This document shows, piece after piece, positions 13,934 to 20,229 of a stretch of DNA of 27,649 nucleotides (position 1 is its first letter; each line of letters starts with the position of its first letter). Under the pieces are notes generated by a model, which saw only the letters and a list, made by a program, of their open reading frames with translations, was not told the DNA's origin and did not search any database. Origin of the DNA: CAZVWV01 sp964631745 (GTDB lineage: Bacteria > Bdellovibrionota_C > UBA2361 > JBGSMV01); assembly GCA_964631745.1 (NCBI GenBank), contig CAZVWV010000035.1, positions 1 through 27,649 on the forward strand, read 5' to 3'. A program made the position numbers and the translations under genes.

Positions 13934-14950
13934 ATGTCAACTCCATTAAAGATTGCTATCGCTGGTGCCACCGGAGTGGTCGGCACTGAAATGTTAACCG
14001 TGCTTGCGGAATCCAAGTTACCCGTCGCAGAAATGAGCTTGCTTGCTTCGCAAGATTCGGCGGGCGAGATTTATAAGTTTCGTGACCAAGAATGTACCGT
14101 TCAAGAGCTTGGGCAGGATTCCTTTGACGGGGTGCATATAGCTTTGTTTGCCACCGGGGCAGATCTCTCCGCGAAATTTGTGCCAGCGGCGATTGAGGCC
14201 GGCGCCTGGGCCATCGATAACTCGAGTTGTTTCCGCATGGACGCGGCAGTTCCGCTGGTTGTTCCCGAGGTAAACGCCTCGGCCATCTCACCAAATCAGC
14301 GCATCATCGCGAACCCGAACTGCTCCACGATTCAATTGGTACCGGTGTTAAAGGTTATTAATGAAACCGCCGGTTTAAAGCGCGTGGTGGTATCGACCTA
14401 CCAAAGCGTTTCGGGCGCGGGTAAGGCGGCCATGGACGAGCTCTGGAGCCAGACGCTTTCGATCTTCAATCAACGCGAACTTCAGTTCGAGGCCTTTAGA
14501 CATCAGATCGCCTTTAACTGCATTCCGCAAATAGACTTGGTGATGGAGAATGGCTACACCAAAGAGGAGTTTAAAGTCATCAATGAGAGCAGGAAGATTT
14601 TGGGCCTGCCGAATCTTCGCGTAACCGCCACGGCCGTGCGTGTGCCGGTTTTTGTTGGGCACGCCGAGAGCGTGAACGTGGAAACGGAGCGTGAGATTTC
14701 GCCTGAGCAACTTTGCGACCTGTTAAATAAATGCGAATGGGCGGAGGTCTATCCCGACAATTCTGAATATCCGATGCAATTGGATGTTGCTCAAACGGAC
14801 GCTATCCATGTTGGCCGCATTCGCCGAGATGAATCAGTGCAGCATGGCCTAAATCTCTGGGTTGTTGCCGATAACGTGCGAAAGGGCGCCGCCCTAAACG
14901 CCGTGCAGATAGCCGAATATGTTTACGAGCAATTCTTAAAGAAGGCTTAA
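13934..14950 (+). CDS. asd: Aspartate-semialdehyde dehydrogenase
   Basis: A 338-residue enzyme that reduces aspartyl phosphate to aspartate semialdehyde with NADPH, on the route to lysine, diaminopimelate, threonine and methionine. The N-terminal Rossmann motif GATGVVGTEM (11-20), the catalytic Cys130 in NPNCSTIQ, the substrate region STYQSVSGAG and the catalytic His in VGHAESVNVE are all present. Length matches the family. There is no Shine-Dalgarno site; the promoter position implies leaderless translation. truA follows after 9 bases and is probably co-transcribed. Diaminopimelate for the cell wall makes this gene likely essential. Confidence 0.96.
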   Translation: MSTPLKIAIAGATGVVGTEMLTVLAESKLPVAEMSLLASQDSAGEIYKFRDQECTVQELGQDSFDGVHIALFATGADLSAKFVPAAIEAGAWAIDNSSCFRMDAAVPLVVPEVNASAISPNQRIIANPNCSTIQLVPVLKVINETAGLKRVVVSTYQSVSGAGKAAMDELWSQTLSIFNQRELQFEAFRHQIAFNCIPQIDLVMENGYTKEEFKVINESRKILGLPNLRVTATAVRVPVFVGHAESVNVETEREISPEQLCDLLNKCEWAEVYPDNSEYPMQLDVAQTDAIHVGRIRRDESVQHGLNLWVVADNVRKGAALNAVQIAEYVYEQFLKKA

Positions 14951-14959
14951 CTAAGCGCC

Positions 14960-15700
14960 GTGCCTAATGTTCGTTTGATCTTAGAATATAACGGCAAGGG
15001 ATTTCACGGCTGGCAGACGCAACCCGGTCTACGCACTATAGAGACGGAACTTTTGCGGGCGCTTCGGATTGTGCTACGCGAAGATATTGGCCCTCTATAT
15101 GTTTCCGGACGTACTGATAGCGGTGTGCATGCACGCGGCCAAGTGGTTAATTTTTTTGTCGCTCAAAATCCGGATCTTTTGCGTTTGATGCGAAGCGTGA
15201 GTAGCTTGCTGCGTGGCGAGCTGGCTGTGCGGTCCGCCGAGATAGTGCCGGAAGATTTTCATGCGCGAAAAAGCGCCCTCTCAAAACAGTATTCCTATAC
15301 GCTATACCATGCCGCGAACCCGCCGGTTCTTGAACGTGGGCAGGCCTGGTATGTTGGCGCGAAACTCGACATTCTGAAGATGCAAAGCTTGGCTCTGGAA
15401 TGTGTCGGTACGCATGATTTCACAAGTTTCAGAGGACATGGCTGTATGGCTAAGAGCGCGGTTCGAACCATCTTTGAGAGCGAGATCTCTTGGGAGGAGC
15501 CGTATCTAAGGTATCGGGTCGTAGGCCAGGGGTTTTTAAAGCAGATGGTTAGGAACATCGTGGGAACGCTAGTGGAGCTTGGACGGGAGCGTCTGGCGCT
15601 GCCTTCAATCTCCGAGGTGTTGGCAGCCAAGGATCGCAGGGCCGCAGGCCCGACCGCGCCAGCACATGGGCTGTGCTTGGATTGGGTTCGGTATGCCTGA
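14960..15700 (+). CDS. truA: tRNA pseudouridine synthase A
   Basis: A 246-residue TruA, which isomerises uridines 38-40 in the tRNA anticodon arm. The catalytic Asp53 lies in SGRTDSGVHARGQV, preceded by YNGKGFHGWQ (10-19). The middle has DFTSFRGHGCMAKSAVRTI and the end has FLKQMVRNIVGTLVELG, all typical of the family. It starts with GTG 9 bases after asd. It ends convergently against the M50-like gene with a 37-base spacer. Confidence 0.95.
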   Translation: MPNVRLILEYNGKGFHGWQTQPGLRTIETELLRALRIVLREDIGPLYVSGRTDSGVHARGQVVNFFVAQNPDLLRLMRSVSSLLRGELAVRSAEIVPEDFHARKSALSKQYSYTLYHAANPPVLERGQAWYVGAKLDILKMQSLALECVGTHDFTSFRGHGCMAKSAVRTIFESEISWEEPYLRYRVVGQGFLKQMVRNIVGTLVELGRERLALPSISEVLAAKDRRAAGPTAPAHGLCLDWVRYA

Positions 15701-15737
15701 GTTTGTGGGTTAGGCTTGCTGTGGTTCTAACAGATCG

Positions 15738-16439
15738 TCATGGCAGGAACGCTCCAAATTCCACCCCCTGAGAATAACCTAATTTTATGATTAACGCGCC
15801 CAGCGCCTTTGGTAGAAACAGAAAAGCTTGCGAGCCTCCGCAAAGCCAAACTAACGCAAGCGATGAGAGAAAGAGGTTCGCTATTAGCACATACAACAGC
15901 CCGATAAAGAATCCGCCGCGCAGTTCTGAGAAGTCGGTTTGGTGTGGTGAGATATCCTTGGCATTCAGGGCGTAGTCGATCCCCTGGCCGACCCCCAGAG
16001 CTAATGCCAGCAATAAGTGATTTTTGAAGGCAAAGAGCAAAGCTGGAATTAATATTGCAATTGTCGCCAACGGGAAATAATACGGCGCCAGGGCGATGAA
16101 AGCGTTCATATGGGCGGTGCGCACGGTGTATTCGTAAGCGAAGTAGCCGCTCTTGTCCTTGACCTTTAAGCGCTTGGCGCGATTTCCGACAAGATTAGAT
16201 ACGATAGAATGCTTTAATTCGTGGATGAATATCGAGATTCGTCCTTTTACAAAAGATCGCGCAATCCAAACTCCGACCAAGAACATCCCGAAAAAATAGA
16301 GCAGAAAGCCCCGTCTTTCAGGATCGTATATCCAAGGCAACATGAATAGATTAAAGCCAGCCAGGCAGGATAAAACCAGGAGCGAAATATAAAAGGCGAT
16401 GCCGCCAAATTTTGATTGCTTTTCCCTCTCCTCAAGCAT
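15738..16439 (-). CDS. M50-like membrane metalloprotease
   Basis: A 233-residue polytopic membrane protein with HELKH (73-77), an HExxH zinc motif at the edge of a membrane segment. It is followed by a conserved-looking loop (RAKRLKVKDKSGYFAYEYT) and DYALNAKDISPHQTDF (155-170), whose Asp residues could supply the third zinc ligand. This layout resembles M50B-like site-2-type proteases, which cut membrane-embedded substrates such as anti-sigma factors. It has no PDZ domain and no partner in the window, so the substrate is unknown. The ATG at 16439 is supported by a promoter only 5 bases upstream and there is no Shine-Dalgarno site. A MITE-like element lies directly upstream of that promoter. 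Confidence 0.75.
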   Translation of the reverse strand: MLEEREKQSKFGGIAFYISLLVLSCLAGFNLFMLPWIYDPERRGFLLYFFGMFLVGVWIARSFVKGRISIFIHELKHSIVSNLVGNRAKRLKVKDKSGYFAYEYTVRTAHMNAFIALAPYYFPLATIAILIPALLFAFKNHLLLALALGVGQGIDYALNAKDISPHQTDFSELRGGFFIGLLYVLIANLFLSSLALVWLCGGSQAFLFLPKALGALIIKLGYSQGVEFGAFLP

Positions 16440-16444
16440 GCATA

Positions 16445-16473
16445 AGAATAGGAACTATGTCTGGCCGGTGCAA
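16445..16473 (-). promoter_or_regulatory. Predicted leaderless promoter of the M50-like gene
   Basis: On the minus strand TTGCAC (16468-16473), 17 bases, TATTCT (16445-16450), then 5 bases to the ATG. The -10 box is identical to that of the PH-domain gene. The -35 box lies inside the 10-bp direct repeat flanking the adjacent MITE-like element. Confidence 0.5.
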
Positions 16474-16477
16474 GTGC

Positions 16478-16588
16478 AACTACCTATTAACCCCGTGTCC
16501 TCAGCGGTGAAACTATTCAGGATTTTTTACCACGGAGGACACGGAGTTACACGGAGGGGGAAACTATCCTGAGTTTATGAGCAATTAT
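16478..16588. mobile_element. MITE-like repeat element, copy 2
   Basis: A 111-bp non-coding element related to 1496-1649. It is bounded by the exact 10-bp direct repeat GTGCAAGTGC (16468-16477 and 16589-16598). The shared core runs from CTACCTATTAAC (16480) to GAGCAATTA (16587); the last 28 bases match copy 1 with one difference. Inside, CCCCGTGTCCTCAGCGGT (16491-16508) pairs with the arm starting ACCACGGAGGACACGG (16529) at 15 of 18 positions. It lacks the roughly 30-bp segment that copy 1 has near its left end, so its terminal inverted repeat is poorer. It has no coding capacity. Confidence 0.75.
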
Positions 16589-16638
16589 GTGCAAGTGCGG
16601 CGCCATTCTATGGCTCTCCTGCGTCTGAGGCTGCGTAG

Positions 16639-16902
16639 CTATTGCGACAAAAATAGAGCTTTGGCCAAAGCTAGGTTGTTAATATTATACTTCCCAGAAT
16701 CAATTTTGTTTTTGATCGAAGCAACTTTCTTGGCTCGTGCCTTAAGCAGGTCGCGTTTCAGTTTTTCAGCAATCGTCTTGGTTTGCATCATATACCCTTC
16801 GATTTCACCATCACCTTCGGCGTATCTAATGCGAACGTTATTAATGTGTTCGGGCCGGATCGTTCCATCGTGGATAATGCAGCTAAGTCTCGCAAGCGCC
16901 AA
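16639..16902 (-). CDS. flgM: FlgM-like anti-sigma-28 factor
   Basis: An 87-residue protein whose C-terminus KKVASIKNKIDSGKYNINNL (58-77), followed by ALAKALFL, matches the sigma-binding helices of FlgM. FlgM holds the flagellar sigma factor FliA/SigD inactive until the hook is built. The N-terminal half (IRPEHINNVRI, then an acidic stretch) is less conserved, as is usual in this family. No ATG lies in the frame before residue 38; TTG at 16902 is the best visible start, with ACC before it and no Shine-Dalgarno site, so the true start is uncertain. It has no flagellar neighbours except for fliL far away, and lies between the second MITE-like copy and a structured intergenic region. Confidence 0.7.
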   Translation of the reverse strand: MALARLSCIIHDGTIRPEHINNVRIRYAEGDGEIEGYMMQTKTIAEKLKRDLLKARAKKVASIKNKIDSGKYNINNLALAKALFLSQ

Positions 16903-17125
16903 GGTAAAATACCTAGGCCGGCCTAAGCTATTCCGTTAAATGCACGTGCTGACGTACATTTTTGCACGACCTTACTCCCGAATATAAGTATCGTTTACAA
17001 AAGTGTGCAGCTTTAGAATACGTTTCTAAAATAATACTGCAAACCTAGGTAAGAGATTTGCGTAGGCCCAAAATACAAAGCTTCTGAGCCCGCGTCCTTT
17101 TAGTCTGCCAGGTTAGTCTGCCAGG
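16903..17125. other. Intergenic region with palindromes
   Basis: No gene is seen between flgM and the end of pgk. It contains a perfect 12-bp palindrome TAGGCCGGCCTA (16914-16925) about 12 bases upstream of the flgM start. It also holds a hairpin with 10-base arms AAATGCACGT / ACGTACATTT (16938-16961, 9 of 10 paired). Both could be operator sites for flgM. The end near pgk holds a 13-bp tandem repeat. Confidence 0.5.
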
Positions 17126-17137
17126 TTAGTCTGCCAG
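17100..17137. repeat. 13-bp tandem triplication spanning the pgk stop
   Basis: TTAGTCTGCCAGG occurs at 17100-17112 and 17113-17125 and, but for its last base(s), at 17126-17137. The pgk TAA is the TTA at 17126-17128. The two further copies put TAA 13 and 26 bases downstream, so all three minus-strand frames are closed. Confidence 0.9.
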
Positions 17138-18307
17138 TGCCCGCACCCCAGGCAAATCTTTACCTTCTAGCAGCGCCAAAAAAGCTCCGCCTCCGGTCGA
17201 GATGTAATCGAATTTATGTGCCAACTGCATCTGATGAATGGCAGCATCGGTATCGCCGCCGCCCACGACTGTTAGCCCATGAGCGCTTGCGAGTGTTTCA
17301 ACCATATCGTTAGTGCCCTTGGCGTAATCTTCATTTTCAAAAGCTCCCAAAGGCCCATTCCAGACGATGGTTTCAGCGTTTTGGACGGCCTCGCGAAATA
17401 ACAAGCTCGACGCTGGGCCGATATCAAGCGCCATCGTGTCTGCGGGAATCTCTAAGGCCGGGCAGGCCCGCGCTAATCCCTTGGCGTCAGGAGAGGGGCC
17501 CACCATAAAATCAACCGGTAGGTAAACTTTGCAGTCCCGTCGCGCCGCCGTGGCTAGGATTTCAAGCGCCTTTCCGAAAAGATCCGATTCGTAAAGCGAG
17601 CGTCCCATCTGCATCCCTTGCGCGGCTACAAAGGTGTTGGCCATGGCGCCACCGATAATTACCTTATCAGCTTTGGCTACAATGTTTACCAGAGCGCCGA
17701 GTTTGCTGGAAACTTTAGCACCGCCCAGAATTACACAAAGCGGCCGCTTGGGCTTGGTCATGGCCCGATTAAAGTAATCAAGTTCCTCTTGCATCAAGAG
17801 TCCAGGAGCGCGTTCCTTAACGAGCTTGGGAACTGTCACCATTGAGGCATGTGATCGATGTGCGGTAGCGAAAGCGTCAGATACGTATACATCTGCTAGT
17901 TTCGCGAGCGCCGCGGCAAAGTTTTGATCATTGGCTTTCTCGCCTGGGTTGAAGCGTAGATTTTCAAGCAAGAGCACCTCGCCGGGAGCCAGGCCCGCCG
18001 CAAGTTTTTCTACTTCTGGCCCAACGCAATCCGGTGCCAGAGTAACCTTGGTCCCCAAAAGCTCAGCCATACGAACGGCCATGGGGGCCAGCGATAATTT
18101 CGGATCGGGCTTGCTGCTGGCGGGATCTTCAAAATGCGACATCACAATAACTTTGGCGCCATTTTCTAACGCGAATTTAATCGTGGGCAGGGTTTGCTTG
18201 ATGCGGTTGTCGTCTGTGATCTTTAAATTATCATCCAGGGGGACATTAAGATCGCAACGAATCAGTACGCGCTTGCCATTAAGGGCTATGTCTTGAAGCT
18301 GTTTCAT
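17126..18307 (-). CDS. pgk: Phosphoglycerate kinase
   Basis: A 393-residue glycolytic enzyme moving phosphate from 1,3-bisphosphoglycerate to ADP. Landmarks: IRCDLNVPLDD (16-26), DNRIKQTLPTI (33-43), GEVLLLENLRFNPGEK, DAFATAHRSHAS, GGAKVSSKLGAL and the C-terminal GGGDTDAAI and STGGGAFLALLEGKDLPGV. Length is normal. The usual SHLGRPKG motif reads SHFEDPASS (57-65): the His is kept but the Arg that normally contacts the substrate side is Asp61. Upstream on the same strand is nif3. A perfect TATAAT lies at 18325-18330, 17 bases before the ATG, with only a weak -35. The stop codon lies in a tandem repeat. Confidence 0.96.
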   Translation of the reverse strand: MKQLQDIALNGKRVLIRCDLNVPLDDNLKITDDNRIKQTLPTIKFALENGAKVIVMSHFEDPASSKPDPKLSLAPMAVRMAELLGTKVTLAPDCVGPEVEKLAAGLAPGEVLLLENLRFNPGEKANDQNFAAALAKLADVYVSDAFATAHRSHASMVTVPKLVKERAPGLLMQEELDYFNRAMTKPKRPLCVILGGAKVSSKLGALVNIVAKADKVIIGGAMANTFVAAQGMQMGRSLYESDLFGKALEILATAARRDCKVYLPVDFMVGPSPDAKGLARACPALEIPADTMALDIGPASSLLFREAVQNAETIVWNGPLGAFENEDYAKGTNDMVETLASAHGLTVVGGGDTDAAIHQMQLAHKFDYISTGGGAFLALLEGKDLPGVRALAD

Positions 18308-18324
18308 GAATCACTACTCATTAA

Positions 18325-18330
18325 ATTATA
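18325..18330 (-). promoter_or_regulatory. -10 box upstream of pgk
   Basis: A perfect TATAAT on the minus strand, 17 bases before the pgk ATG. The hexamer at the -35 position (TGTAAT) is poor. It predicts a leader of about 10 bases. Confidence 0.4.
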
Positions 18331-18384
18331 AATTACTGAGCTAGAAGATTACACGATGCTTGCGGATATAGAAAGATAACCAAC

Positions 18385-19146
18385 TCAAATTCCTGAAGGC
18401 TCATCAATAAAAATTATCTCGACGTCAAAGTCCCGTTTTAGGCGTCGACTTAGTGCGTTTACGCCAAAAGTTTCGCTGGCATAATGTCCGGTGAACAGCG
18501 CATTAATCCCGAGCTCCTTGGCACGGTGATATGCTTCATGCTTAGGCTCACCGGAGATCAGCAGGTCAAACCCAGCTCGGGCGCAGGCTTCGAGGGCCTC
18601 GGACCCAGAGCCCGTGACGATACCGACATTCTCGATAAAGTTCTTCCCAAAAGGGAGAGCCAAGGGCAGAGACGACCCATGCATACTCTTGGCTTTCTCG
18701 ATCAGCTCCGCCAACTCGCGCGCTTTGCTAAAGCGGCCCTTGGCCCCGATGGTTTTGCCGCGATGTTCAAAAAAAGATTCAAGATTCTGCAGTTCGAAGA
18801 ATCTCCCCAACTCAAAGGCGTTACCCACCTCGCTATGTGCATCGAGGGGCAGGTGAGAAGCGTATAATGAGCAACGCGAACGTAAAAGTAGCTCCACCTT
18901 TTTCCCATACGGTCCACAAATTGGTTCCGGCTTTCCCCACATTATTCCGTGATGGACAATCAGAAGATGAGCATCTTGAGCAACTGCTTCCTCTATCACG
19001 CTCATGCCGGCATCGACCGCAAAGGCCACCTTTCGTATATCGCTGCGGGGGCTCTCCAACTGTAGCCCGTTGAATCCGTAATCTTGAAACTCGCCTGGTT
19101 TCAATAAGCTATCTAAGTAGGTAACGATTGAGTTTAGCTGGGCCAT
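18385..19146 (-). CDS. Nif3/YbgI-family dinuclear metal protein
   Basis: A 253-residue member of the Nif3-like family (often labelled GTP cyclohydrolase I type 2), which forms ring hexamers with a two-metal centre. Metal ligands are visible in LLIVHHGIMWG (about 61-71), in LDAHSEVGNAFE (about 102-113) and near the C-terminus in FTGHYASETFGV. The start MAQLNSIVTYLDSLL is typical. The biochemical role of the family is unresolved; reported links include GTP hydrolysis and metal handling. A CGGAG site 7 bases before the ATG supports the start. It precedes pgk by 77 bases, but pgk has its own -10 box, so an operon is uncertain. Confidence 0.88.
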   Translation of the reverse strand: MAQLNSIVTYLDSLLKPGEFQDYGFNGLQLESPRSDIRKVAFAVDAGMSVIEEAVAQDAHLLIVHHGIMWGKPEPICGPYGKKVELLLRSRCSLYASHLPLDAHSEVGNAFELGRFFELQNLESFFEHRGKTIGAKGRFSKARELAELIEKAKSMHGSSLPLALPFGKNFIENVGIVTGSGSEALEACARAGFDLLISGEPKHEAYHRAKELGINALFTGHYASETFGVNALSRRLKRDFDVEIIFIDEPSGI

Positions 19147-19315
19147 GCAATACTCCGAATTTTATACGTTATCGCTATAATCGCAGAGCTGTTTTAAAGA
19201 GCTTTAGGGGAGGTTCCCTCAAATCAAACTCTCTGATACAGTTAGCGCTCTAATCTGGCCCTCTTTAGAGATTAATTTAATGAATCGGGGGCCAACTAGG
19301 ATAGGCTATTAAGTC

Positions 19316-20173
19316 ATGGGATGGTTTTCAATAGGTAAAGCTCCAAAGCCCGCAGCCGACACGGTCGATAAGTCGCAGCTGCCCGAGGATATTTGGACGA
19401 AGTGTCCCGGCTGTGGGGCTATACTATACACCAAGGAGCTTCGGCGCAGCTTGGGCGTATGCAGTAAATGCAACTATCATTTCCGGCTAACCGCCGAGCA
19501 GCGTATACCGTTGTTGGTTGATAGACACTCGTTCATTGAGATGGACCGAGAGATGCGCTCAACCGATCCGCTCAGCTTTAAGGATACTAAGCGCTACAAA
19601 GAACGACTGAAGAAAGCCGAGAAAAAAAGCGGGATCGCCGAAGCGGTCGTTACAGGCCGGGCCAGGATTTTGAATGTGCCGGTAAATTTAGGTGTCTTTG
19701 ACTTCACCTTTCTTGGCGGCAGCATGGGCTCTGTTGTGGGCGAAAAATTAGCGCGTATGATTGAGGCGGCTCTGGCCGAAAAGCGCCCGGTGATTATAGT
19801 TTCAGCATCTGGAGGCGCGCGCATGCAGGAGGGGATTTATTCCCTGATGCAGATGGCTAAGGTGAGCGCAGCCTTGGCTAGGTTGGGCCAGGCGCACCTT
19901 CCGTATATCTCGATTCTTACAGATCCAACGACAGGTGGCGTGGCGGCCTCGTTCGCCATGTTAGGAGATGTGATACTTGCTGAACCCAAAGCCTTGATTG
20001 GTTTCGCCGGACCTAGGGTAATTGAGCAGACCATTCGCCAGAAGCTCCCCGAGGGGTTTCAGAGAGCCGAGTTCCTGCTCGAACATGGCATGGTAGACAA
20101 AATAGTGCAGCGTTCCGAGATGCGAGAAGTCGTGGCCCAGATTTTGGTGAATTTCGGCTTTGCTGCTGGGTAA
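19316..20173 (+). CDS. accD: Acetyl-CoA carboxylase carboxyltransferase beta subunit
   Basis: A 285-residue AccD, the zinc-ribbon subunit that with AccA transfers carboxyl from biotin to acetyl-CoA, making malonyl-CoA for fatty-acid synthesis. The four zinc Cys are Cys30, Cys33 (TKCPGCG), Cys49 and Cys52 (VCSKCNYHF). The crotonase-like core shows VSASGGARMQEG, PTTGGVAASFAMLGDV and LIGFAGPRVIEQTIRQKLP. accA is not in the window. There is no clear Shine-Dalgarno site. lptD starts 56 bases downstream on the same strand, so this is probably the head of the envelope gene run. Confidence 0.96.
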   Translation: MGWFSIGKAPKPAADTVDKSQLPEDIWTKCPGCGAILYTKELRRSLGVCSKCNYHFRLTAEQRIPLLVDRHSFIEMDREMRSTDPLSFKDTKRYKERLKKAEKKSGIAEAVVTGRARILNVPVNLGVFDFTFLGGSMGSVVGEKLARMIEAALAEKRPVIIVSASGGARMQEGIYSLMQMAKVSAALARLGQAHLPYISILTDPTTGGVAASFAMLGDVILAEPKALIGFAGPRVIEQTIRQKLPEGFQRAEFLLEHGMVDKIVQRSEMREVVAQILVNFGFAAG

Positions 20174-20229
20174 GGTTACAAATTCTCTATGGCGGCCAGA
20201 GGCTGCGCCGGATATCCTTGGCCTCAGCC

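Noticed and set aside
16491..16587. CRISPR-like repeat
   Set aside because: Only one copy at this site, with internal palindromy and no regular spacers.
16577..16939. Plus-strand open frame of 120 codons over the flgM-like gene
   Set aside because: It starts inside the MITE-like element and runs antisense to the flgM-like frame, whose C-terminus matches a known family. Its own translation has no family-like features.
16941..16985. A 14-codon minus-strand leader peptide beginning GTG with a GGGAG site upstream of flgM
   Set aside because: Too short to support without conservation, and it has no attenuation-like codon runs.
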